NCBI RefSeq assembly: GCF_000265205.3
Contig: NC_018000.1
Coordinates: forward strand, 5,022,001 to 5,086,000
Source: Sinorhizobium fredii USDA 257
GTDB lineage: Bacteria > Pseudomonadota > Alphaproteobacteria > Rhizobiales > Rhizobiaceae
Length of the DNA: 64,000 bases
Reading direction: 5' to 3'
The notes beneath the pieces are model-generated. The model did no database searches and was not told the DNA's origin. It worked only from the letters and a program-made list of their open reading frames with translations. Of this stretch, positions 1 through 7,936 are shown in pieces; positions within the stretch are counted from its first letter, which is position 1, and each line of letters opens with the position of its first letter. A program made the position numbers and the translations under genes.

Positions 1-1
1 C

Positions 2-1576
2 GACGCTTGGCTCTACCAGGACTTCGACGAGGCGAAATCGGCTTTGATGACGGTCATCGCGAAATCCGTGTACGAGGCCGCCCCGGAGACGTTGAAGGAG
101 AAAGCCGCGAACTTCTATCGCCGTGTGAACAAGTTAAAGGTGCTGGGAATAGCGGCCGATGTTGGCGCGTTCTTTGCCGGCGTGCCGACTTTGGGAATGT
201 TCGCGAAAGCCGCTGGCGCTGCGGGCGACATGTGGGACGGTACATCCGACGAAGAAGACATTACTGCGGTCAGGGAAGCGGCGGCCGAAGCCGAGAAGAG
301 AACGACGGGGCTACTCAAACCCAAAGAGAAGCGGAACGCACCCGAAGAAATCGTAGCGTTTCGCAAAGACTTCAGCGAGTTGTTGTCAAAACTCGACCGA
401 CGTCTAGTGGTCTTCGTCGATAATCTGGATCGATGCCTTCCGCCAAACGCGATCTCCACGCTCGAAGCCATGCGGCTCTTCCTCTTCCTACCCAAGACGG
501 CATTCATCGTGGCCGCCGACGAAGACATGGTCCGGCTGGCAGTCGCAAAGCATTTCAAGGACCCGGGCGACCGCCATATTACCGACTACCTCGACAAGCT
601 GATCCAGGTGCCGCTGCGCGTTCCGAAGCTCGGTCTGCAGGAAGTCAGGGCGTATCTTTTCATGTTGGCGGCGGCCAGGTCTGAAGTGGAACCCGCCAAG
701 GTGGAAGACCTCAGGACGTTCCTCATCGAGAAACTCCGCCGCAGTTGGTCCGACGAGGCTCCTTTCGACGTAGACCGGGCTGCGGCAAACTTGGGCATCC
801 CGGTCGGCCATGAGCTGCGTCGAACGCTCGAGACGATGGACAGGTTGGCTGACCTCCTCGCGCACTCGAACCAGGTAAACGGTAATCCGCGGATCGTGAA
901 GCGCTTGCTGAACGTGGTCCGGATGAGAGCTTCGGTTGCGAGGCGTCGTGGCATGGCGCTGGACGAGTCGATCATAGCGAAGCTCGCCCTTTTCGAGAGG
1001 TGCACGGGAGAAGACGCCATCCGGACTCTGAATGCAATGATTAGCTCTGCGCCGGCCGGAAAGGCTCCGACGCTGACAGAGCTGGAAGCGATACCGGATG
1101 CGGTTCCCCCCGATCGCCTTCCGAAAGATTGGCAGCAGTATGCAGATTTCGTTTCGGATTGGCTGAAACTGCACCCGCCTCTCGGTGGCTTGGACCTGCG
1201 TCCGGCGGTCTATCTTTCGAGGGAGACAATGCCTGTCAGGGTTTCCATTCAGCGTCTGAGCGAGAAGACACGGAAGGCTATCGAAATTCTCCTCAAGACG
1301 GCAATTGCAACTTCTCCGGCATCGAAGGCGGCTATCGACGACATCGACCCTTCCGAAGTCGGAGACGCTATGGACGAGATCATAGCCGCCATGAAGAGAA
1401 ACCCGGACTGGAGCAAACTACGCCCCGATTTCCGTGGCGCACACCTTCTCGCCACGAAGGAAAAGATCGCCCATGACAAGCTGGTCGCCTTCATAAAGAG
1501 CCTGCCCAAGACTCCAAAGTGGATGGCAACCATGATGAAGGGCGACGGCAACAAGAGCGCGGGTAGCAAAGGCTGA
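2..1576 (+). CDS. qatA: QatA-like KAP P-loop NTPase, 5' end outside window
   Basis: The frame is open from base 2 to a TGA at 1574-1576, so only the last 524 residues are visible; the start and the Walker A loop lie upstream of the window. Visible residues 136-147 read VVFVDNLDRCLP, the Walker B/Asp-rich block characteristic of KAP-family NTPases, followed by the usual strand AFIVAADEDMV and a long helical C-terminal half. KAP ATPases are the QatA component of the Qat antiphage system; the identity rests mainly on the three downstream genes, which match QatB, QatC and QatD in order. Its stop overlaps the next start (TGATG), indicating translational coupling. The role in defence is known only genetically for the family; the trigger and target are not visible here. 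Confidence 0.85.
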   Translation, partial: DAWLYQDFDEAKSALMTVIAKSVYEAAPETLKEKAANFYRRVNKLKVLGIAADVGAFFAGVPTLGMFAKAAGAAGDMWDGTSDEEDITAVREAAAEAEKRTTGLLKPKEKRNAPEEIVAFRKDFSELLSKLDRRLVVFVDNLDRCLPPNAISTLEAMRLFLFLPKTAFIVAADEDMVRLAVAKHFKDPGDRHITDYLDKLIQVPLRVPKLGLQEVRAYLFMLAAARSEVEPAKVEDLRTFLIEKLRRSWSDEAPFDVDRAAANLGIPVGHELRRTLETMDRLADLLAHSNQVNGNPRIVKRLLNVVRMRASVARRRGMALDESIIAKLALFERCTGEDAIRTLNAMISSAPAGKAPTLTELEAIPDAVPPDRLPKDWQQYADFVSDWLKLHPPLGGLDLRPAVYLSRETMPVRVSIQRLSEKTRKAIEILLKTAIATSPASKAAIDDIDPSEVGDAMDEIIAAMKRNPDWSKLRPDFRGAHLLATKEKIAHDKLVAFIKSLPKTPKWMATMMKGDGNKSAGSKG

Positions 1577-2334
1577 TGGGCACATCCTCGTCATCAAGAG
1601 GCTCTGGTTCCAACCAGCCTATGGTGCCGCCTTGGGCTGACGACCAGCCGGGCGCGCCTGTGCCGCCACCACCGCCCAAACGCTTTCAGGCATTCAGGAC
1701 CTCGTTCGGAAAGTTTCTCAAAGGAGGCGACGGCGGCGACCTCCGCAAATCGCTCGGACACTATGCCCGGACGTCGACTGGAGGAAGCGCCGTCGGGCCG
1801 AGGCGTTTTGGGTCCGTCTACACGACGGGCGGCGATCTCTACGACGTCCTGAAATCGCTTGGAGGAGACGGAGGTGAGGCGGCGGAGCGAGGCCTGTCGA
1901 AGGAGTCTCTCGCCGGCCAGCCGCTTGACGTCGTCTGCCAAAGACTGGCTGAGACCCTCGCGCCGGAGAACGGCGACAGCGACAGGATACGCGAGGCCAT
2001 CGACGAAGCGATGCTCGAGGTCATGGGCGAAGGAAACTTCGACCCTGACCGTCTGGATGAGGAGACCATAAACAGAATACTCGGTGAGTACCTCTCCCAG
2101 TCGATATTTCAAGAGATCGTCGAGGAGGTCGGCGGGTCGTGGGCGAACGCTCCTGACGAGCAGCGGACGCCGGAGGCGGAGAGTGAGTTGCTCGAGGTCA
2201 TCCGCGTCGTGGTCGAAAAGAATCTGGGACCTAGCCTGTCCGACGCCAAAGACCTGACGAAAGCGGACATCCATCGATTCATGCGGGAGGCCGTCACCGA
2301 AGTCTGGCGGGAATGGGAAAGCTTCGATGAATAA
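1576..2334 (+). CDS. qatB: QatB-like Qat system protein
   Basis: A 252-residue protein whose ATG shares one base with the qatA stop. It begins with a low-complexity Ser/Gly stretch and a polyproline run (residues about 25-36), followed by a Gly-rich segment (KGGDGGD, STGGSAVGP) and an acidic helical C-terminal half ending in EVWREWESFDE. No enzymatic motif is evident. The position between a KAP ATPase and a QueC-like protein, and the Gly-rich N-terminal layout, match what is known of QatB, an essential but biochemically uncharacterised Qat component. Assignment is mostly by gene order. The C-terminus overlaps the qatC start by 8 bases. Confidence 0.8.
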   Translation: MGTSSSSRGSGSNQPMVPPWADDQPGAPVPPPPPKRFQAFRTSFGKFLKGGDGGDLRKSLGHYARTSTGGSAVGPRRFGSVYTTGGDLYDVLKSLGGDGGEAAERGLSKESLAGQPLDVVCQRLAETLAPENGDSDRIREAIDEAMLEVMGEGNFDPDRLDEETINRILGEYLSQSIFQEIVEEVGGSWANAPDEQRTPEAESELLEVIRVVVEKNLGPSLSDAKDLTKADIHRFMREAVTEVWREWESFDE

Positions 2335-3649
2335 GCTTATCTTCCACATCGACGACACCAACATTCCGGCGACCGACGTCGCGGGCACGGCGCATATCTT
2401 CCTGTACGGTGCCCGGCCGCCACGACTTGGAACCGGATCGATCGGGCGAAGGCTCGAATTGGCTGTCAGGAGACTCGGCGTCGTCATCGATCCCGTGGCG
2501 CTCGACTTCCTGTCCATCGCATTGGCGGTCGTCGCCGCCGACACCTTCGTCAACCGCGAGACTTGGTCCGCCAACGGCTGGACCCGCGAACTTCGTCTGG
2601 ACGTCCCTCTCGCCCGACCTGAAGTCTGGCAGGACATCGCGTCCGATCTTGAACGCGCGTTGAACTTTCTAAGCGGAGATCGCTGGAGGCTTTCCTTCAG
2701 GGATCAGGGGTTGGAGCCGCCCACGAAGGAAGCAGTGCTGAGGCATTATCGCTCGCATATCGCCATAGGCTCCGCCGATTGCACGTGTTTGTTCTCGGGT
2801 GGCTTGGACAGCCTCATCGGCGCACGTCAGCTTGCCGATACAGGACGGACGCCGTTGCTCGTGAGCCACTCCTACCGGGGAGACCAGAGCTACCAGAAAT
2901 ACCTCGCACCGCGCCTCGGAAAGAAGCTTCCCCGGTTCGCGGCGAACGCGAACCCGGTCTTCAGCGGTCCGAACAAGAGCGACACCACCATGCGCACGCG
3001 GAGCCTCGGCTTCCTGGCGTTCGGCGTGGTTGCGGCTAACGCAGTGCTGGCGAAGAAGCCGTCTGTCGGGGCCGTGGACTTGTTCGTGCCGGAGAATGGC
3101 TTCATCGCTCTCAACGCGCCGCTCACAAGACGTAGGATTGGTTCCCACAGCACGCGGACAACCCACCCAAACTTCCTTTCACAGGTGCAGTCGATCCTCG
3201 ACAAGGTGGGCCTCGGGGTCCGGCTGCAAAACCCGTACCGCCATATGACAAAGGGGGAGATGCTGTCCGGGATGCTACCGAACGACGATTTCGCGCACGC
3301 TGCGGTGTCGACCGTTTCCTGCGGCAAGTGGAAGCGCAAAAGCCAGCAATGCGGCCACTGCGTTCCATGCCTGATCAGGCGGGCAGCGTTCGCCAAAGCC
3401 GGAGTCGACGACACGACGTCCTATCAGTATCCTGACTTAGGCGCATTGTGGGATCGACCCGACATCCGCGATGACGTCATGGCCATGCTTGTGGCGACGG
3501 CCCGCGACGAACACGGTCTCAGACAACGCGCCATCGCGAGTGGACCCTTGCCGTTCGATCCTGTAGAACGCGCCAACTGGTTCGGCGTCCACAAGCGTGG
3601 TCTCGAGGAGGTCGCAAGCTATTTGAGCAGCCAAGGTTTCGGGACGTGA
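2327..3649 (+). CDS. qatC: QatC, QueC-like PP-loop protein of the Qat system
   Basis: A 440-residue protein, starting with ATG at 2327 inside the end of qatB. It carries a PP-loop ATP-pyrophosphatase motif FSGGLDS at residues 156-162 and a zinc-binding cluster (C332, C342, C345, C348; pattern C-x9-C-x2-C-x2-C) near the C-terminus, both hallmarks of QueC (7-cyano-7-deazaguanine synthase). It is much longer than housekeeping QueC (about 230 residues) because of an N-terminal extension of about 150 residues, as expected for QatC. The presence of deazapurine-synthase chemistry in a defence operon suggests nucleobase, nucleic-acid or protein modification, but the substrate is not established. The stop overlaps the GTG start of qatD. 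Confidence 0.9.
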   Translation: MNKLIFHIDDTNIPATDVAGTAHIFLYGARPPRLGTGSIGRRLELAVRRLGVVIDPVALDFLSIALAVVAADTFVNRETWSANGWTRELRLDVPLARPEVWQDIASDLERALNFLSGDRWRLSFRDQGLEPPTKEAVLRHYRSHIAIGSADCTCLFSGGLDSLIGARQLADTGRTPLLVSHSYRGDQSYQKYLAPRLGKKLPRFAANANPVFSGPNKSDTTMRTRSLGFLAFGVVAANAVLAKKPSVGAVDLFVPENGFIALNAPLTRRRIGSHSTRTTHPNFLSQVQSILDKVGLGVRLQNPYRHMTKGEMLSGMLPNDDFAHAAVSTVSCGKWKRKSQQCGHCVPCLIRRAAFAKAGVDDTTSYQYPDLGALWDRPDIRDDVMAMLVATARDEHGLRQRAIASGPLPFDPVERANWFGVHKRGLEEVASYLSSQGFGT

Positions 3650-4407
3650 TCGACTTCCATTGCCATGTGGACCTGTTTCCCTCGCCAGAGCGCGCCGCCG
3701 ACGAGATCGAGCGCGCGGGGACATATGTGCTTTCGGTTACGAACACGCCCAAAGCGTTTCCCAAGACCGCCCAGATTTCTAAAGGACGGAAGCGGATCAG
3801 GACGGCGCTAGGGCTGCATCCGCAACTCGTTTCGGAACGGCATGGCGAGATCGGGCTGTTCAGAAGGTTGCTTGGAGAGACCCGCTATGTCGGTGAAATC
3901 GGAATTGACGGCGGCGACGACTACGCGAGGCACATCGACCTGCAGAAGCAGGTCTTCGACGAGCTTCTCAGCGCATGCGCTTCGGTCGGGGGCCGCGTCA
4001 TGTCCATTCATAGCAGGCACGCGAGCGGTGAGGTCATCGAGGCCCTCGGGAAAAGGCGCGAAGCCGGAGTGGCCATATTGCATTGGTTTTCAGGCCCAGT
4101 GTCGCATGCCGAAAGGGCCGTCGACATCGGGGCATGGTTTTCTGTCGGGCTTCCAATGCTCCGGAGCCGACGTGCAGCGTCGATCATCAAGAAGCTTCCC
4201 CGGGAAAGAATACTGACTGAAACCGATGCGCCGTTCGCGTCTACACCAGGGGAACATTATCCGACGGCGGCCGTGTCGGAAACTGTGACTGCATTGTCCT
4301 GGTATTGGGGTTGTGACGATGCTGAGACACGCAGGCAGCTTCATTCTAACCTGAGCGCACTCGTTGAGAGAGCTGCGGTTTTCAGGCTTGGTAATGGCCT
4401 GAACTGA
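3646..4407 (+). CDS. qatD: QatD, TatD-family metal-dependent hydrolase of the Qat system
   Basis: A 253-residue TatD-like amidohydrolase-fold nuclease. Metal-binding residues expected for the family are present: H5 and H7 (FHCHVD), E84 (GEIGID), H122 (IHSRH), H146 (LHWFSG) and D194 (TETDAPF). The start is GTG at 3646, in a GTGA overlap with the qatC stop; no ATG lies nearer, and the HxH motif begins at residue 5, which fixes the N-terminus. It is the last gene of the Qat operon; no clear terminator follows within 100 bases. TatD enzymes act as DNases on nicked or damaged DNA; in Qat the enzyme is presumed to be the effector or a processing nuclease. Confidence 0.9.
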   Translation: MIDFHCHVDLFPSPERAADEIERAGTYVLSVTNTPKAFPKTAQISKGRKRIRTALGLHPQLVSERHGEIGLFRRLLGETRYVGEIGIDGGDDYARHIDLQKQVFDELLSACASVGGRVMSIHSRHASGEVIEALGKRREAGVAILHWFSGPVSHAERAVDIGAWFSVGLPMLRSRRAASIIKKLPRERILTETDAPFASTPGEHYPTAAVSETVTALSWYWGCDDAETRRQLHSNLSALVERAAVFRLGNGLN

Positions 4408-4909
4408 TTCACGTCGCGATCGGGCACACACGAAATCGCTCTGCGATTGCAGCGATGGAGTGGAGGGCGGAAAACCCTACCAGGAATTTGTGAAAGTGGG
4501 CAAAACTAGCGGTCGCCATTCGCTCCCGCCGTTGTTAGCACGCCGACCGAGAAGCTTCTGAAACGGCGGAGAACGCAGTCGAGGCGCGCCGCGTCTCCTC
4601 GGTCTTGCCGCGTTCTAGTTCGGCGGGGCAGTTGGAACCAATCGGCGCTCCCGATGCGGTGGATCGTCCACCAACGACCTCGAGGACAGCTGACGGAGGC
4701 GGTCGCGGTCACGAGATCGGCGTCGTGATGTGCCGCGTCGCGCTGCCGATCAGCGCCCAGCAACGTTCTCGTCTGCAATGGCGAGGTCAATCGTGATGGC
4801 CATGCGCGGGATGGCTTTAAACGGGTCCTGCGTCTTCTCCGTCATACAGGACCCTGAGGCGTTCCGAAGTTGGGGAAATGCAAATCTCCATGATGGATTG
4901 AAAAGCAAA

Positions 4910-4990
4910 GCGCATGCGAATCGGGTTATGATCAATCGGTAAAATGGTCGTTCTGCATGCGAATCACCTGGCGCATTTCGTGCGAATACG
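4910..4990. repeat. cluster of short direct repeats around TGCGAAT
   Basis: Three copies of TGCGAAT occur within 75 bases, at about 4915, 4957 and 4981. The first two are extended to GCATGCGAATC and the third is preceded by GCATTTCG. Clustered short repeats of this sort occur at ends of IS21-like and Tn7-like elements, but no element boundary or target duplication could be recognised, so the function is open. Confidence 0.35.
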
Positions 4991-5933
4991 ACCGTTCCGG
5001 GGGGGCCAAAGGGCCAAAAATCATCAAAATTGCGCCCGATAGACGCCCTCCGGAAAATTTTTTTTGAAGCATATTTCTGGTCAAGATCAGCCCGTTTTCG
5101 TCGGGTTTAACAGTGTCTCATGGTCGTCTAAATCCAAGCGAAATTCGACGACGAACCGCTGGTCGGCCGGGGTAAAAAATCTGGGCAAAGACGGTAAATC
5201 GCAACAGGCAACACTGACAATCAAATCGAGCTATGGGCCAGGATTTCAATGTAAAGCTGTCGGCCACGTGCAACCTCGCGGGGCGTCACGAACCGTACAG
5301 CCGATGGCCATAAATTCAAGGCTCCGAGCTTGAGCAAGTGGACCATGCGCCTTGCCTTGAGGCACTCGCATACGACATTATTAGAAGACCTCAACGGGTT
5401 TTCCTCGCGCAGAGACGGTTGCACCGGATACGGAGTGCAAACCCGGTCCTGTCGGGATCGGCGGGTTGGTCGAGGGAAGAATAAAGGACTCTACTGTGCA
5501 AATGGCCCGGAGTCTGTGCGGCGCGCTAAGCAGAAGTTACTTCAGTAATAATACGAGACATCAGCACGGTCGGGCTTGAGGCTTGAAAGCGAGCGATAAA
5601 TGAAGACTTCGGGCAGGCATCAAGAGAAGAGAAAACGGCCGTATCAACATTGGACTGAAGGTCCGCCGAGGAGAGCCGTCCGGGTCGAGCAGCGATCAGA
5701 AAGTTAGCTCAATAGCGCGACACAATTTAGCGGATGGGCAGGGGTCCGAGGCTGCCAATCAACCCTGAAGAGGGATGCCGTCATGGCATCTTTCTTCCAT
5801 CCAGGGATGATGCTCGCGAGCCGTCACATAAAGGGAGCCTAGCGTAGCCCCCCTTCTCTATCCACACGAAGTAGACTAACTCTGATGTATCGGAGCGGCG
5901 GACCTAGAACGAATGCCTGATCCGAAAAGCAAA

Positions 5934-5957
5934 ACGGGTCACTGGCGAGTGACCCGT
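5934..5957. terminator. perfect 10-bp hairpin, terminator for minus-strand (and possibly plus-strand) transcription
   Basis: ACGGGTCACT (5934-5943) pairs perfectly with AGTGACCCGT (5948-5957) around the loop GGCG. On the minus strand it is followed by TTTTGCTTTT, a good intrinsic terminator; on the plus strand only CTTAATAA follows. It would insulate the tns region from the degenerate spacer. Confidence 0.6.
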
Positions 5958-6331
5958 CTTAATAAGGCTGGATGAATTAGAACCCCGTCCGCCTTCAACC
6001 GCACGACCATCCCGACTTTGTTTCGGGGTGACCAACCGCACACGTAAACTGAGGTCTATGTGTGCCGATCAAAGCGACTTGAACTTGAGAGGTACACAGT
6101 ACCGAATCGAGTCCAATGCCCGCGCGCCGATTCGTGTATATTGCGTCGCGCTGGCAAAAGCAACCGGAAACCGGTCCGTTGGCACGCGGCGACACCTACG
6201 TCGGCAGCGTGGTCGCCGGAGTGCGCCTTCAAGGCGTGGCCCGTGGTTGTCTTCAAGGACTCATCCCATCGCAACCAAGGTTCGCAGCAGCCTGCGAACG
6301 TGCTCGGCTATATGGCCGAATGGAGATAGTC

Positions 6332-6502
6332 ATGCAGATGAAGCAGCAGACATTGATCCTCAACATCGCGGACATCGAAGTCTACTCCGAAGAGCAAACC
6401 TTCGAGGAACTTGCAGAACAATTCCCCGACGACCCCTTCTTGTGCTCACAACACTTCCGAATGACAGCTGCACTTGGCTCTGTTTCTTTCAGAGCCAGGT
6501 AA
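6332..6502 (+). CDS. hypothetical 56-residue peptide
   Basis: A short gene beginning with ATG at 6332, six bases after a GGAG site. The N-terminal 34 residues are hydrophobic then acidic (ILNIADIEVYSEEQTFEELAE), and the tail holds a single Cys, several Ser/Thr and a basic end. This shape, acidic leader with a short Cys/Ser/Thr-containing tail, resembles precursors of ribosomal peptides, but no modification enzyme is nearby and one Cys is few. The frame stays open upstream to 6116 without another ribosome site. I do not recognise the family; it could also be an antitoxin or a remnant. Confidence 0.4.
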   Translation: MQMKQQTLILNIADIEVYSEEQTFEELAEQFPDDPFLCSQHFRMTAALGSVSFRAR

Positions 6503-6544
6503 GCGACGGCCGGCTTTCGTGATTAACTTCCTGTTTAGCAAGAT

Positions 6545-6585
6545 ATGTCTATCGTGGCGTGAGTGACATCCACCACGATAGACAT
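6545..6585. repeat. perfect 13-bp inverted repeat with 15-base spacer
   Basis: ATGTCTATCGTGG (6545-6557) is matched exactly by CCACGATAGACAT (6573-6585). Each arm ends, facing outward, in TGT/ACA, the terminal bases typical of Tn7-like ends, and the repeat sits about 0.5 kb before tnsA. It may be a regulator or TnsB binding site or a hairpin; there is no T-run, so a terminator is unlikely. Confidence 0.5.
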
Positions 6586-7066
6586 TGAGCTACCGGAAGG
6601 CATCACGATGAAAAGCATAGCCTACATAGGAAACGCTAACCTCTGAGCCGAAACGCACCCTGACGGGGGCCTCGGACATAGGATCATCGACCGCCTAATT
6701 CTGGAGCATAGGATGCGCCACTTTCTCATCGATCGTAGAACAGTTCTATCCGGCGTCCTTCGCACGGCCGCCGTCATCACGTTGACGCAGCGAATACGTG
6801 GCCGTCGGCGTGATCGAGCAGACGCGGATCAGTAATCCGCCCTGCCTCCGTTGATCGCGCGTACTGCGATCGCTCTTGTTCAATGAAGTAGCGGCTCAAG
6901 CCCGACCCTGATCATCCGCATCCATGCGGAGGATCGGATACCCACGCCCGACTGGCGTCGATGGCGGATTCCGACCGTGGCCAGCCGACGACCTCATCCG
7001 AACTCCTGCGGTCGCGCGAACAGCCCGTCAAACGCAAACGCTTTCGGCCCGCCTTCGGGATGCGGG
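6586..7066. other. non-coding or decayed leader upstream of tnsA
   Basis: Short frames only. One starting at ATG 6608 stops after 12 codons and continues in the same frame as an uninterrupted but unrecognised stretch to about 6835, which looks like a decayed gene. No promoter with convincing -35/-10 boxes was identified. Confidence 0.3.
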
Positions 7067-7906
7067 ATGGCGAAGCTTTGCTCAAGTTCAAGGAACACCA
7101 CAGTGCGTCACACCCATAGAATCGCGAAGTTCATCAAACTGAAACATGCCGGATTAGGCTCCCTCGCCTTCCCTGCCCAAGCCGGAAGTGGCGACGCGCA
7201 GGCTTTGGATTGGGGGAGCGCCCCCGAACCGAGCCTGCCCTTTATGGTCCCGGACCATGGCCCTGCTCGGCGTACGCCGGCCCTCAGGCAGCAAAAGACC
7301 AACCGCGGACACTCTGTTGTCGGCCATACGGTCGTCTACCACGAAAGCGGATTGGAACAGCGCGTCAGCTCTTTGCTAAGAACCTACAAGCATCTCAAAC
7401 GGCTCGTCTCGCAGTACCCGGTGGTGGAATACATCGACGAGGATGGCGTCATCCATAGCCATACCTTCGACTACTGCATCGAATTGACCAACGGAACCCG
7501 CATCGGGATCGCGGTGAAGGCTGCCCGGAAATCCGCCGAAATGACGGCCCTCCTCGACCGTATCCGCGCAAACGGCATCACCGGGATCGGCAAAGGGGGG
7601 CGTCGGACTCCCGGCATCATCGATGCAGTCATGCTCGCGACTGACGCCGAAGCAACCTACGAGCTCTGCGAGAACGCATATTTCATCCTGACCTCCCGAG
7701 ATCATCACGACGAGGACGAAACAACGCGCCTCTGCGACCTCGTGAAAGGACTGCCGGGGCAGGTCCGCTTCGGCCAGTTGCTTCTTAACTGCGCCTCCCG
7801 CGCCAAACGCCGCACCGCCATCTGGCGGCTCATCGATCTCGGCGTCCTTGAACCCGGCTCGCTCGGCCGCATCGACGAACTCTCCTGGCTCCGCCTCACC
7901 CGCTGA
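7067..7906 (+). CDS. tnsA: TnsA-like endonuclease of a Tn7-like element
   Basis: TnsA cleaves the 5' ends of the transposon and works as a heteromeric transposase with TnsB. The type II restriction-enzyme-like catalytic set is visible: E93 within YHESGLEQ, D135 within HTFDYCIE and K151 within IAVK (numbering from the start given here). The start is uncertain: an ATG at 6977 and one at 7244 are also in frame. I used 7067 as a compromise; TnsA-like sequence only begins near residue 80, so 7244 (about 220 residues, the common family length) may be the true start. The gene ends 30 bases before tnsB, in the same operon. Confidence 0.8.
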   Translation: MAKLCSSSRNTTVRHTHRIAKFIKLKHAGLGSLAFPAQAGSGDAQALDWGSAPEPSLPFMVPDHGPARRTPALRQQKTNRGHSVVGHTVVYHESGLEQRVSSLLRTYKHLKRLVSQYPVVEYIDEDGVIHSHTFDYCIELTNGTRIGIAVKAARKSAEMTALLDRIRANGITGIGKGGRRTPGIIDAVMLATDAEATYELCENAYFILTSRDHHDEDETTRLCDLVKGLPGQVRFGQLLLNCASRAKRRTAIWRLIDLGVLEPGSLGRIDELSWLRLTR

Positions 7907-7936
7907 TCTCAGCCCAGACCTTCGAAAGGAACAGAC

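Larger units (their letters stand above)
4408..6331. other. gene-poor, probably decayed spacer between Qat and the Tn7-like operon
   Basis: No open frame here has a convincing start, ribosome site and recognisable product. Short frames exist on both strands (for example 4506-4790 minus, 5064-5333 plus), but none shows a family motif. One plus-strand frame at about 5326-5485 reads like real protein (LEQVDHAPCLEALAYDIIRR) yet has no start and is flanked by stops, consistent with a decayed gene. The stretch contains hairpins at 4823-4854, 5774-5790 and 5934-5957 and short direct repeats at 4910-4990. It could hold the transposon end and TnsB sites, which I could not identify by eye. Confidence 0.5.
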
